Shown: positions 24,384 through 32,752 of the stretch, in pieces
Numbering within the stretch: position 1 is the first letter of the stretch
Layout: every line of letters begins with the position of its first letter
From: Hyphomicrobiales bacterium
GTDB lineage: Bacteria; Pseudomonadota; Alphaproteobacteria; Rhizobiales; Beijerinckiaceae
NCBI GenBank assembly: GCA_019247605.1
Contig: JAFBAS010000042.1
Coordinates: 1-41,137 of the forward strand
DNA: 41,137 nucleotides
Direction: 5' to 3'
The notes under the pieces: generated by a model
Database searches by the model: none
Seen by the model: only the letters and a program-made list of their open reading frames with translations
What the model was told of the DNA's origin: nothing
Made by a program: the position numbers and the translations under genes

Positions 24384-25760
24384 TTAGGGTGAACGGCGAA
24401 GCGAGAGGCGCACAGGATCACGATTTGCCGGATTGTAATCCGCGACGCCGGAAGCTTGTTGTGCCTTTCCTCGAGCCCGGGCTTCGAGCCGCACTCTTTG
24501 CTCGGCAATCGTTTTTCGGCATTCGTCCATCGCGAGGCTGAGCGCCGCAAGGCCGGAATCATCGATGCGCCCATCGCGCGCGTAGCGCAAGGTCGAGATC
24601 GACAGATTGGTCACGGCCGCTTCGGCCGCATCGAGCGCAGCTTCGTCCTTGGCCTCCCGCGCCTCGATCTGGATGTGGATCAGCTCGTCGATCGAACTCA
24701 GCGTGCCGCGACGAATCCAGGCGCGAGCCGAGGCGATGAGCGCGGCGAGTCCGGAGACGAGGCCGCTGATGCCCATGGCCCCGAGGTAAAACCAATCGTC
24801 GTAGCGATCGAGGAACGATTTTTCGTTGCCGTCGAAATAGGCTTCCGCGCCGGGATGGACCGGCAGCGCCGTCTCGTTGTCCGTATCGGGCTTCTCGATG
24901 CGGTCGGCGAGCGCCGAACCTGGGCTGAGCGCCATTCGCAAAGTGAAAAGGCGTCGCGTGAAATCCGAGACGACATAATCTTCGAGCGAACGGCTTGCGA
25001 CCAGGCGATAGGTGATCGCCAAGGTGTTGAAGTTTTGCTTCGGCCGAGGCGGATTGCCGCCAAAGAGGCCGTTCACGATGTCCTGCGACTCATAGACGGG
25101 CTTTCGCTGCGCGATCGCTTCGGCCTCCTTCACCTCGACGAATATAGGCTCGCCATGCGAGGCGTTCGCGACTGCCGTGACCACGTCGCGCGTGAAATTG
25201 CCGGAAGCCGGCGCGACCAGCATCACGGCATCGACGCGTTTGTCTTGGAGGGCCGATGCGACCGCATCGGACTCGAGCGGAACCTGCGCCACGGCGCCGA
25301 GCGCAATGCCGTATTCCGCAAGAAGGTCTCCGAGGAGATGTGAATTTTCCGGGGTCGCACGCAGGATGCCGAGCCGCTTCTTGTCGAGATCGGTGATCTT
25401 GCGAACGGAAGAGCCATGCGGCGCAAGGAAAATGACGGCGTTGCGATGCAGGATGGCGACGGTGAGCCCCGTCTCCGACATGCCGACATCGCTGCGCACC
25501 ACGGCGAGATCGGCTTTCCCGGCATCGAGCGCGGCGGCGCTTGCGTTTGCATCATTGGTCGTGACCAGCGTGAGCCGCATTCCATGGCTCTCGTCACGCG
25601 CCAACTGGCTCGCGAGCTCGGACATGATCTTGACGTCGGCGCTTCCCTCAGGGCCCACAGCGACGCGCAACACAGTGGGCTGGATGGCGAACCGCAGGCA
25701 CCAGACAACGAGGGCGGCGGCAAGCACCGCGGTCGGGACCCAGAGAAACGGCGAGCGCAA
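24384..25760 (-). CDS. TAXI-family TRAP-type solute-binding protein, membrane-anchored
   Basis: 458 residues from a TTG. A membrane segment (about 5-25, LWVPTAVLAAALVVWCLRFA) is followed by a TAXI-type binding domain (VAVGPEGSADVKIMSELASQLA, DLAVVRSDVG, GILRATPENSHLLGDLL), then a second membrane segment near 325-345 (YLGAMGISGLVSGLAALIASA). A cytoplasmic, Ala/Glu-rich helical tail, probably coiled coil, closes the protein. No TRAP permease gene is nearby, so it resembles the orphan double-anchored TAXI proteins of Proteobacteria, which may be sensors. The start is unclear. TTG at 25760 has no ribosome site, while a good GGAGG upstream points at an in-frame ATC (about 25810), which would add about 17 residues. 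Confidence 0.8.
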   Translation of the reverse strand: MRSPFLWVPTAVLAAALVVWCLRFAIQPTVLRVAVGPEGSADVKIMSELASQLARDESHGMRLTLVTTNDANASAAALDAGKADLAVVRSDVGMSETGLTVAILHRNAVIFLAPHGSSVRKITDLDKKRLGILRATPENSHLLGDLLAEYGIALGAVAQVPLESDAVASALQDKRVDAVMLVAPASGNFTRDVVTAVANASHGEPIFVEVKEAEAIAQRKPVYESQDIVNGLFGGNPPRPKQNFNTLAITYRLVASRSLEDYVVSDFTRRLFTLRMALSPGSALADRIEKPDTDNETALPVHPGAEAYFDGNEKSFLDRYDDWFYLGAMGISGLVSGLAALIASARAWIRRGTLSSIDELIHIQIEAREAKDEAALDAAEAAVTNLSISTLRYARDGRIDDSGLAALSLAMDECRKTIAEQRVRLEARARGKAQQASGVADYNPANRDPVRLSLRRSP

Positions 25761-26122
25761 GAGGCGTGAAAACCCGGCGCGCCGCCGGATTTGGTGTTCG
25801 GGCGTGATGGTCGAACCTCCGCTCAGCAGCCGCCCCCGGCCTGCCCCGGACCGCCAATGAATGTACTCATCCAGCGGTCGAATCGATCCACGCTCTCAAC
25901 GGCTCGTGAGACGGCTCACCGAAGAAGCCCAGCCGATCTCGAGTCTCCAATATATACGACAAAGCTTACAAAGCGTTATTCACAATTCTGGGCGGGTTTG
26001 CGGCAAGAACAGCGAAGAACAAGGCACGACGATCTGGAGTCCGGGCCATTCCGCCCTGCTTTCCGATGCTCGCCGAAAAGCCTGGCGCGCCGCCTATTCG
26101 TTCTGCGAGGCCGACTTCGTCC
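25761..26122. other. Intergenic region upstream of the TAXI gene
   Basis: 362 bases between two leftward genes. A GGAGG on the minus strand (plus-strand cctcc near 25817-25821) is likely the TAXI gene's ribosome site. An AT-rich patch with TATATA (about 25950-25956) lies roughly 140 bases upstream of that and may belong to its promoter. The remainder shows no supported gene. Confidence 0.4.
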
Positions 26123-26662
26123 TTATAGCTCGAGCTCGGTCGTGGCGAGCGCGCCCTCGTGCCGCAAGAGCCAGCGTTTGCGCTCGAGACCCCCGCCATA
26201 CCCTGTAAGCGATCCGTCCGAGCCGATCACCCGATGGCAAGGCACAACGACGCTCACCGGATTGGCGCCGTTCGCGAGACCGACCGCTCGTACTGCATTC
26301 GCCTTGCCGATCCGCTTCGCGAGCGCGCCGTAGCTCATGGTCTCGCCGGCAGCGATGCCCGTGAGCGCGCGCCACACGAGCGCTTGAAAAGCCGTGCCTT
26401 GCGCTCGCCAAGGAATCTCGGAGAGCGCCGAGAGGTCGCCCGCGAAATAGCGCTCGAGCGGTCGCCGCACGCCAGCAGGCGCAGGGCCTCCTTCGAGCGC
26501 AACCGATCCATATTGCCGGCGCAGGAGGACGCGCATGCGATCCTCGTGATCTTCCCAATCGAGCAGGCGAAGCGCCCCGCCGTCATCGGTGACGAGAAGC
26601 GCCCTGCCGATCGGCGTGTCGAAACGGTCGAGATGAAGGCGATCAGATGCGAATGTGGTCAT
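26123..26662 (-). CDS. ogt: Methylated-DNA--protein-cysteine methyltransferase (O6-alkylguanine repair)
   Basis: A 179-residue alkyltransferase that removes alkyl groups from O6-guanine by suicide transfer to its own cysteine. The active site is PCHRVIGSDGSLTGYGGG with Cys142, and the helix-turn-helix region reads TMSYGALAKRIGKANAVRAVGLANGANP, including the conserved Arg finger and Asn hinge. There is no Ada-type N-terminal domain, so this is the Ogt-type stand-alone enzyme. The ATG lies 20 bases inside the end of the MocR gene, with AAGAG nine bases upstream, implying co-transcription and coupling. Confidence 0.93.
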   Translation of the reverse strand: MTTFASDRLHLDRFDTPIGRALLVTDDGGALRLLDWEDHEDRMRVLLRRQYGSVALEGGPAPAGVRRPLERYFAGDLSALSEIPWRAQGTAFQALVWRALTGIAAGETMSYGALAKRIGKANAVRAVGLANGANPVSVVVPCHRVIGSDGSLTGYGGGLERKRWLLRHEGALATTELEL

Positions 26663-28169
26663 GAGTCGCGCTCTTCGGCTTGCGGCAAGGTTTCTCCTCT
26701 CGTTCACGGGTTGCGTCAATGACACAGGCCACGGCAGGGCGCATGACGCGCGCGGGCGTATTGGCAAATCCCAAAAGTAGAGCCGGACACCTCGGCACAT
26801 CCTTCCTCAGCGTGTAGGCGGCCAGTGCCTCGACGCCGATCCGTCGCGCGCGAGCCTTTCGGGCGACGGCGGCGGCGTCGATGCCGCCCGGCAATTCGCA
26901 GAGCACATGAACGCCGGTCGCCGCGCCTGAGATATGAAACATCCCCGCGCCCGCACTCTCGAGCGCGTCGAGCAGGGCGGCCCGGCGCTCTGCGTAGAGA
27001 AGACGAAGCTTGCGAATATGCTGGCCGAGATGACCATTGCCTATGAACTCGGCGACTGTCGCCTGCAGGGGCAATGAGACTTGGCGATCGAGCGCCGTTC
27101 GTACCGCGCGTGCGGCATCGACGAGCTCGTCGGGAACGATGAGAAAACCGAGTCTCAGGCCGGGCGCCAAAACCTTGCTGAGGGTACCCACGTAGAGCAC
27201 GCGGCCATGAACGCCGTCGAGCGCCTTGAGCGAGGCGACCGGCTCACCGTCGTAGCGAAATTCGCTGTCGTAATCGTCCTCGATGATGTATCCGGCAGCG
27301 TCGCGTGCCCATTCGATCAATGCGAGCCGGCGTGCAAGCGACATCACGACGCCCGTCGGAAATTGATGTGACGGGGAGACGACCGCGAGCCGCGCCGTGG
27401 GGTCGCGGCTTCGCCCGTCGGCGATGTCGAGGCCCTCCTCATCGACGCGTGTCGCGACAATGCGCAGATTGGCGAGGCGAAGCGCAAGGCGTGTCCCATC
27501 ATATCCAGGATCCTCGACGAAGACGCCCTCGCCCGCATCGGCGACCACGAGCGCCGCGATGAACGTTGCGGCCTGCGTGCCGGTGGTGACGAGCACATTT
27601 TCGGGCGAAGAGATGATGCCGCGGGCGGCGCCAACATAGGCCGCAATCGCTTCGCGCAAGGGCCCATAGCCGAGAGGTTCGCTGTAGGCGAGATCGGCGG
27701 CGCTTTGCCGGCGGTGAAAGCGTGCGTTGAGCCGCGCCCAGAGCGCGAACGGGAAAGCGTCGAGCGCCGGCACACCCGGCGTCAAAGGCCAGTCGGCATG
27801 CGTCTGGCGCGGGCTCGCCTTCATCAGCTCGCGTGCGCGGCCGGAGCCGGCCCGTTCGGTGGAAAACGGCGGTTTCGCCTTGACCGGCTGCGACTTCAGG
27901 GGCGTTCCGGCGACCAGCGTGCCGAAGCCGTGCCGCGTGACGAGAAAGCCCTCAGCCGCGAGCCGCTCGTAGGCGCCCGACACGGTTCCGCGCGCGAGCT
28001 TGAGTTCTTGGGCGAGGGCCCGGCTCGCCGGAACCCGAATCCCGGGTCGAAGCGCGCCGTTTGCGACTTCACGCCTGAAAAAACGAACGAGCTGCTCCTG
28101 GATTGTCAGCCCTTTGTCTCGAGAGGGAGCAAACTGGGTCCAGATCGCATAAGCCGGGGGTCGCGCCAT
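26643..28169 (-). CDS. MocR/PdxR-type transcriptional regulator (GntR winged helix fused to aminotransferase-like domain)
   Basis: A 508-residue regulator. Residues 18-85 are a GntR winged helix (LTIQEQLVRFFRREVANGAL, ASRALAQELKLARGTVSGAYERLAAEGFL). Residues about 130-490 are a fold-type I aminotransferase domain with NVLVTTGTQAATF, EDDYDSEFRYDG and the PLP lysine Lys332 in YVGTLSKVLAPGLRLGF. MocR proteins sense pyridoxal phosphate or an amino-acid adduct and usually control a divergent gene, here a pyridoxamine-oxidase-like one. The start at 28169 (MARPPAYAIW) fits the family. ATG 28220 is also in frame. It overlaps the alkyltransferase start. PdxR (vitamin B6 control) is the likely subtype, but TauR- or GabR-like roles are not excluded. 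Confidence 0.92.
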   Translation of the reverse strand: MARPPAYAIWTQFAPSRDKGLTIQEQLVRFFRREVANGALRPGIRVPASRALAQELKLARGTVSGAYERLAAEGFLVTRHGFGTLVAGTPLKSQPVKAKPPFSTERAGSGRARELMKASPRQTHADWPLTPGVPALDAFPFALWARLNARFHRRQSAADLAYSEPLGYGPLREAIAAYVGAARGIISSPENVLVTTGTQAATFIAALVVADAGEGVFVEDPGYDGTRLALRLANLRIVATRVDEEGLDIADGRSRDPTARLAVVSPSHQFPTGVVMSLARRLALIEWARDAAGYIIEDDYDSEFRYDGEPVASLKALDGVHGRVLYVGTLSKVLAPGLRLGFLIVPDELVDAARAVRTALDRQVSLPLQATVAEFIGNGHLGQHIRKLRLLYAERRAALLDALESAGAGMFHISGAATGVHVLCELPGGIDAAAVARKARARRIGVEALAAYTLRKDVPRCPALLLGFANTPARVMRPAVACVIDATREREEKPCRKPKSATHDHIRI

Positions 28170-28285
28170 AAAAGTGGTCCAATAAAAACGATCGATATGG
28201 ATCTTTTCAGTAGTCCTCATTTTTGGCAAGTCTGCATCGGGCAACAGTCTTGTTATCGGGCAACAACGGCTCGCGGAGGTGCAAA
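28170..28285. promoter_or_regulatory. Divergent control region with 11-bp direct repeat
   Basis: ATCGGGCAACA occurs at 28236-28246 and again at 28255-28265 (19-base period), 20-50 bases before the pyridoxamine-oxidase-like ATG. A second possible site, agtggtccaataaaa, lies at about 28172-28186, next to the MocR start. MocR regulators are known to bind direct repeats in divergent promoters, so these are candidate operators. Confidence 0.5.
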
Positions 28286-29014
28286 ATGGACGAAGGTTTC
28301 GTGGAAGCCGCCAAAGCTTGGCCAAAAACGCCGCGCAGCAAGCTGCGTCGTTATCCAGCCCGAGGAAGCTACGGCGAGCCCGAGATCTACAAAATTCTCG
28401 ATGCGGCGCTCCTTTGCCACGTCGCCTATTGCATCGACGGCCAACCTTATTGCACTCCGACCGCCTTCTGGCGCGATGGCGACCGCCTCTTCTGGCACGG
28501 GTCCTCAGCAAGCCGAATGCTTCGCACCCTGGCTGCCGGAACGCCCGCTTGTTTGACTGTCTCTCATCTCGACGGGATCGTTCTCGCACGCTCTGCCTTC
28601 CATCACTCGGTGAACTACCGCTCCGTGATGGCGTTCGGAACCGCCGAGCTCGTCACCGGTGAAGAACGAAAAGCTCAAGCGGCGCGCATGTTCGTGAACC
28701 GCTACTTTCCCGGGCGGTGGGACAGCATCAAACGGCCGAGCGCACAGGAGATGAAGGCGACGACCATCATCACCATGCGGATCGATGAAGCCTCCGCGAA
28801 GTCTCGCTCGGGCCCGCCGGTCGATGACGAACCCGATTACGCGCTTCCGATCTGGGCCGGCGTTGTCCCGGTGCGCACGGTCGTCGGCTCACCGCTGGAT
28901 TGCCCGCGCCAACACCAGGATTCGCGACGTGGCGCCGATGTTTCCCTCTACCGCAACGGAAGGCCTCTGGATGAGGTGCTCACGGAGGCGAGCAAGGTCG
29001 GCGCGTCGGGCTGA
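28286..29014 (+). CDS. Pyridoxamine 5'-phosphate oxidase family protein (FMN-binding split barrel)
   Basis: A 242-residue split-barrel flavoprotein-like protein: IYKILDAALLCHVAYCIDGQPY, then PTAFWRDGDRLFWHGSSASRMLRTL and ACLTVSHLDGIVLARSAFHHSVNYRSV. This is the subgroup found divergent from MocR regulators, more related to nitroimidazole-resistance and heme-utilisation-like proteins than to true PdxH. It probably binds FMN or a related cofactor. Whether it oxidises pyridoxamine phosphate is not shown. GGAGGT lies five bases before the ATG. The direct repeat in the spacer suggests control by the divergent MocR protein. Confidence 0.88.
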   Translation: MDEGFVEAAKAWPKTPRSKLRRYPARGSYGEPEIYKILDAALLCHVAYCIDGQPYCTPTAFWRDGDRLFWHGSSASRMLRTLAAGTPACLTVSHLDGIVLARSAFHHSVNYRSVMAFGTAELVTGEERKAQAARMFVNRYFPGRWDSIKRPSAQEMKATTIITMRIDEASAKSRSGPPVDDEPDYALPIWAGVVPVRTVVGSPLDCPRQHQDSRRGADVSLYRNGRPLDEVLTEASKVGASG

Positions 29015-29030
29015 GGCGGGCCAGTTCCTC

Positions 29031-29546
29031 TCAGACGCGACGCACGCCGGGTTGAGAGGGATCGCTGAGCGCGTAATTCACCGGGCCAATGCCGCAAATG
29101 GCGATGATCACCGGTTCGGGGTGGCCGCGAATGACGCCGTCATAGTGGGGGGTGAGAGCGACGCGTCGCACGAAGCTTCCGGCAGGCACGGGAACGCAAG
29201 CCGCCGGATCGAAGTCCGCTCCGCTGTTGCACCACCAGGTTCCCGAGACCACGACGCAAAGCCGGTCGCTCGTGTAAGTGTGAGGGGCGCTCATGAAGCC
29301 CGGCCACCAGCGCACCAAGGTGTAGTAGAGGCCCGGCTGGTTGATGTCGCCAAAGAGCGGGCACATGTCGACGCTCGGCTCGGGATAAGCGGGGTTCGAT
29401 TTCCACTCGAGCTTGTCGGGCGCGCGTATGATGGTCTGCGCCGGATTGAGAGGGCTTGCGGCGGCGCTCTCGGCGAACGCGACCGGCAAGGATGAGAGAA
29501 GTGCCGCCAGCAAGAGGTCTCGCCGGCTCGTCGCGAGATCGTCCAT
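29031..29546 (-). CDS. Exported cupin-like protein (twin-arginine signal)
   Basis: A 171-residue protein. The N-terminus TSRRDLLLAALLSSLPVAFA is a twin-arginine type signal (residues about 6-25), ending near AESAAASP. The mature part has cupin-like strands: YYTLVRWWPGFMSAPHTYTSD, LCVVVSGTWWCNSG, VPVPAGSFVRRVALTPHYDG. It keeps two histidines but lacks a classical HxH...E motif. I do not recognise a named family, and similar proteins are annotated as periplasmic cupin-domain proteins. The ATG at 29546 has AAGGAA about seven bases upstream. The gene is convergent with the pyridoxamine-oxidase-like gene and lies downstream of yggS with hairpins between. Confidence 0.75.
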   Translation of the reverse strand: MDDLATSRRDLLLAALLSSLPVAFAESAAASPLNPAQTIIRAPDKLEWKSNPAYPEPSVDMCPLFGDINQPGLYYTLVRWWPGFMSAPHTYTSDRLCVVVSGTWWCNSGADFDPAACVPVPAGSFVRRVALTPHYDGVIRGHPEPVIIAICGIGPVNYALSDPSQPGVRRV

Positions 29547-29597
29547 GATCGCTTCCTTGGCTCGACCGGCCTTCAGCCGGAGGTTCAAGTCTAAGAG

Positions 29598-29619
29598 CAG
29601 CTTTCATCAAAGAAAGCTG
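29598..29619 (-). terminator. Perfect 8-bp hairpin downstream of yggS
   Basis: CAGCTTTC (29598-29605) and GAAAGCTG (29612-29619) form an 8-bp stem with a 6-base loop. On the minus strand it follows yggS and is trailed by CTCTTAGACTTG, only modestly T-rich, so this is a possible rather than certain terminator. Confidence 0.4.
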
Positions 29620-29641
29620 GTGCCTGGTCACGATTTCGCGC

Positions 29642-29661
29642 GGTCCCGTCCCAGCGGGACC
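29642..29661 (-). terminator. GC-rich 7-bp hairpin immediately after yggS stop
   Basis: GGTCCCG (29642-29648) pairs with CGGGACC (29655-29661) around a 6-base loop, four bases beyond the yggS TAG. No T-run follows, so it may stabilise the mRNA end or act with the second hairpin downstream. Confidence 0.35.
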
Positions 29662-29665
29662 CAGG

Positions 29666-30334
29666 CTAGGCGCGCGTTCCGAAGATCGCCGTGCCGACGC
29701 GGATATGCGTGGCACCGTGCGCGATCGCCTCTTCGTAATCGGCGCTCATGCCCATCGAGAGGAGCGCGAGGCCGTTGCGCTCGGCGATCTTGGCAAGAAG
29801 AGTGAAGTGTGGCGCGGCCGGCTCGCCCAGCGGGGGAATGCACATCAGCCCGGCGATCGCTAGGCCATGGCGCTCGCGGCAGGTTTCGATGAAACGGTCG
29901 GCGTCAGCCGGCGCGACGCCTGCCTTCGAGGCTTCGCTTCCCGTGTTGACCTCGACGAAAAGCTTAGGCTTTCGACCGGCGCGGGCGATTTCCTTGGCGA
30001 GCGTCACGGCGAGGCTTTCGCGATCGAGCGCATGGATCGCATCGCAAAGCGCGAGCGCTTCGCGCACCTTGTTGGTCTGGAGTGGACCGATCAGATGAAG
30101 CTCGAGGTCGGGATAGCGCGCTTTCAACGCAGGCCATTTTGCCTTCGCCTCTTGCACGCGGTTCTCGCCGAAGACGCGCTGGCCGGCCGCAAGCGCCTCC
30201 TCGATCCTTTCCGCCGGGATGGTCTTCGACACGGCAATGAGCGTGATGTTCGCGGCTTCCCTGCCGTTGGCTGCCGCCGCGTGCTCGATCGCGGCACGCA
30301 CGTTTTGGAGGCCGTTTTTGACGGAGGTGCTCAC
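29666..30334 (-). CDS. yggS: YggS family pyridoxal phosphate-binding protein
   Basis: A 222-residue PLP-binding TIM-barrel protein (PLPBP/PipY/YggS) that helps balance cellular vitamin B6 and amino-acid pools and has no known enzyme activity. The PLP lysine is Lys37 in LIAVSKTIPAE. Other hallmarks are FGENRVQEAKAK, LHLIGPLQTNKV, LFVEVNTGSEASKAGV, and LSMGMSADYEEAIAHGATHIRVGTAIFG at the end. It starts at a GTG (30334) with GGAGG a few bases upstream. That GTGA overlaps the stop of tesB, so the two are coupled. The MocR and oxidase-like genes nearby are also B6-linked, though separately transcribed. Confidence 0.95.
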   Translation of the reverse strand: MSTSVKNGLQNVRAAIEHAAAANGREAANITLIAVSKTIPAERIEEALAAGQRVFGENRVQEAKAKWPALKARYPDLELHLIGPLQTNKVREALALCDAIHALDRESLAVTLAKEIARAGRKPKLFVEVNTGSEASKAGVAPADADRFIETCRERHGLAIAGLMCIPPLGEPAAPHFTLLAKIAERNGLALLSMGMSADYEEAIAHGATHIRVGTAIFGTRA

Positions 30335-31230
30335 TTTTCCTCCGAGGTCGCCGCCACGAGCTCGGGCTTGCGCTCGCGGCGCAGGCGGATCAGGCCCTCT
30401 TGCGCCACCGAGGCGACGAGGCGCCCGTCGCGCGAGAAGATGGAGCCGCGCGAGAAGCCGCGTGCCCCACCCGAAAAGGGCGAGTCCTGGCTGTAGAGGA
30501 GCCACTCATCGGCCCTGAAGGGGGCGTGAAACCACATCGCGTGGTCGAGGCTCGCCCCCTGGAAGCCGCGCTCGAAAAGCGTGCGTCCATGCGCGACGAG
30601 GGAGGTGTCGAGAAGCGTGAGATCGGACGCATAAGCGAGCACGCAGCGGTGCAAGATGGGATCGTCCGGCAGCGCGGCGGTGGTGCGCATCCATAGATTG
30701 AACACCGGCTGGCGCGGCGCATGCGAGAGGTAGCGCTCATATTCGACGGGGTGCAGCTCGATCGGGCGCTCGCGCTCGAAGTAGCCGCGCACCGGATCCG
30801 GCATCGCCGGCATGATGCGGTTCTTGATTTCCGATTCGCTCGGCAACTCCTCGGGGCTCGGCACCTTCGGCATTTCGATGGCGTGCGAAAGCCCCTCCTC
30901 CTCCAGGTGGAAGGAGGCCGACATGGCAAAAATCGGATGACCGTGCTGGATGGCCCTCACGCGCCGCGTGGTGAAACTCCTGCCGTCGCGTAGTCGCTCG
31001 ACTTCGTAGATGATCGGGATGGCGGGATCGCCAGGCAGGATGAAATAGGCGTGCAGCGAATGCGGCATGCGCCCCTCCACGGTCCGGCAAGCGGCGACGA
31101 GCGCCTGGCCGATGACTTGGCCACCGAACACGCGTTGCCACCCGACTTGCGGGCTTCGGCCTCGAAACAAGTTGATCTCGAGCGTTTCGAGATCGAGAAT
31201 GTTGATGAGATCGCGAACGGCTTTGCTCAT
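30331..31230 (-). CDS. tesB: Acyl-CoA thioesterase II
   Basis: A 299-residue double-hotdog thioesterase that hydrolyses medium- and long-chain acyl-CoA in the cytoplasm. It shows LEINLFRGRSPQVGWQRVFGGQV near the start, RRVRAIQHGHPIFAMSASFH in the first hotdog, and in the second hotdog LAYASDLTLLDTSL and SLDHAMWFHAPFRADEWLLY, ending VASVAQEGLIRLR. These carry the Asp, Thr/Ser and Gln positions used by E. coli TesB. The ATG at 31230 matches the family start (MSKAVRDLINILDLETLE). The ribosome site is weak. The stop overlaps the yggS start, and ubiH-like is divergent across about 240 bases. Confidence 0.94.
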   Translation of the reverse strand: MSKAVRDLINILDLETLEINLFRGRSPQVGWQRVFGGQVIGQALVAACRTVEGRMPHSLHAYFILPGDPAIPIIYEVERLRDGRSFTTRRVRAIQHGHPIFAMSASFHLEEEGLSHAIEMPKVPSPEELPSESEIKNRIMPAMPDPVRGYFERERPIELHPVEYERYLSHAPRQPVFNLWMRTTAALPDDPILHRCVLAYASDLTLLDTSLVAHGRTLFERGFQGASLDHAMWFHAPFRADEWLLYSQDSPFSGGARGFSRGSIFSRDGRLVASVAQEGLIRLRRERKPELVAATSEEK

Positions 31231-31471
31231 GTGAGGCGCGGGCTTCCTCTCGGTTCGCCAAATCTCCAAATCCCGGCTTGCCAAGCCACGAAGCCCGGCG
31301 CAAACCGTTTGGTCGAATAGGGCCTTTCGAGGCGCCAACGTCAAGAGTGGCCTGAAGGCGCGCCCGCGCCTTCGAACTTTGACAGGAGGCGAAAGCCGAG
31401 CCATCGGGGCCGGAATTGAGAACCGACCACCTTTCGTCACGCTTTTTCGTCACGGAGCAGTGCCGGCGCCC

Positions 31472-32752
31472 ATGCCGCATCGAGTCAAAAGCAGTCACCG
31501 ATCCGTCGGGTCGCGCGAGCCCACCGCGATCCCGCTCGGGAAAGGCCGTCGCGAACGGGCCGATGCGGTCGTAGCCGGGGACGGGATCGTCGCGCTCGCA
31601 GCGGCGCTCGCGCTGCGCACCGCGCTCGGTGAGCAGGCCCGCATCCTCGTCCTCGGGAAGCCGGCCCCGATCGCTCATGAGATCGATCCGAGGGCTTACG
31701 CCATCGCGGGCTCCGCTCGGCGCTTGCTCGAAGGGCTCGGCGTGTGGCCGGTGCTCGAAGCCGATGCCCAGCCCATGGAGCACATCTTTGTCACGGACAG
31801 CCGGCTCGATGATGTGGTGCGCCCGGCCTTCCTGTCCTTTCTCGGCGACACCCACGAGCCGGAAAGCGGAAATACTTTCGCTCATATGATCGAGGCAAAG
31901 GCCTTGCGGAATGCTTTGCTCGGCGCCCTGAACCTGGCACGCATCGAAACCGTGCCGTTGCGGGTCCATGCTCTCATCCATGAGAGCGATGACGATCGGA
32001 TTGTGTTGCGCGCCGAAAGCGGCGAGGTGATCGCGTCGGCGCTTCTCGTCGCCGCCGACGGCGCACGCTCGACCTGCCGCGAGCTCGCCGGCATATCGTG
32101 GATCGGCTGGGACTATCCGCAGCTCGGACTCACGACGACGATCGCTCACGAACGCGAACATGGGGCGCGCGCCTATGAGCATTTCCTTCCCGGCGGACCG
32201 TTCGCCATCCTGCCGCTCAAGGGGCGCCGCTCCTCGATCGTGTGGGCGGAAGGCAAGCGCGAGGCGAAGCGCCTCCTCGCGCTCGATGATCGGGAGGCGT
32301 TCATCGAAATCACACGCCGCTTCGGCCATGAGCTTGGCGCATTGCGCCTCGAGGGCCGGTTGATCGGCTACCCTTTGAGCTTCGGCATCGCGCGTGCCTT
32401 CACGGCCAGGCGCCTTGCGCTTGTGGGTGACGCGGCCCATGTGATCCACCCCGTCGCCGGCCAGGGACTCAATCTCGGTCTGCAAGACGTCGCGGCTCTG
32501 GCGGACGCGGTCTCGGAGGCGGCACATCTCGGCCTCGACCCCGGCAACCCTTTCACGCTCTCGGCCTACCAGCGAGCACGCCGTTTCGACACGACCGCCA
32601 TGGCGGCTTTGACCGATGGCCTCGTCAGGCTCTTCTCGAACGATCATCTCCCTTTGCGGGCGCTACGCGATTTCGGGCTTTCGCTCGTCGACCGAGCCCC
32701 GCCGGTCAAGCGGCTTCTCGCGAACAGAGCCGCCGGCAGAGTGCGCGCCTGA
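31472..32752 (+). CDS. UbiH/UbiF/VisC-family FAD-dependent hydroxylase (ubiquinone biosynthesis)
   Basis: A 426-residue class A flavin monooxygenase of the ubiquinone hydroxylase group. The C-terminal signature LALVGDAAHVIHPVAGQGLNLGLQDVAALADAV is diagnostic, and DPRAYAIAGSARRLLEGLGVW and LLVAADGARSTCRELAGI are also typical. The first dinucleotide loop is slightly worn (VVAGDGIVALAAALAL, Ala at the third glycine). The start is uncertain: the ATG at 31472 leaves about 35 residues before the FAD loop, and GGAG is 14 bases upstream, so a later start cannot be excluded. The specific ring position hydroxylated cannot be told from sequence. It is divergent from tesB. Confidence 0.88.
   Translation: MPHRVKSSHRSVGSREPTAIPLGKGRRERADAVVAGDGIVALAAALALRTALGEQARILVLGKPAPIAHEIDPRAYAIAGSARRLLEGLGVWPVLEADAQPMEHIFVTDSRLDDVVRPAFLSFLGDTHEPESGNTFAHMIEAKALRNALLGALNLARIETVPLRVHALIHESDDDRIVLRAESGEVIASALLVAADGARSTCRELAGISWIGWDYPQLGLTTTIAHEREHGARAYEHFLPGGPFAILPLKGRRSSIVWAEGKREAKRLLALDDREAFIEITRRFGHELGALRLEGRLIGYPLSFGIARAFTARRLALVGDAAHVIHPVAGQGLNLGLQDVAALADAVSEAAHLGLDPGNPFTLSAYQRARRFDTTAMAALTDGLVRLFSNDHLPLRALRDFGLSLVDRAPPVKRLLANRAAGRVRA

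Noticed and set aside
28220-28589. N-terminal extension of the MocR gene to 28589
   Set aside because: It would run through the divergent promoter and the oxidase-like gene. Family similarity starts near MARPPAYAIW at 28169.
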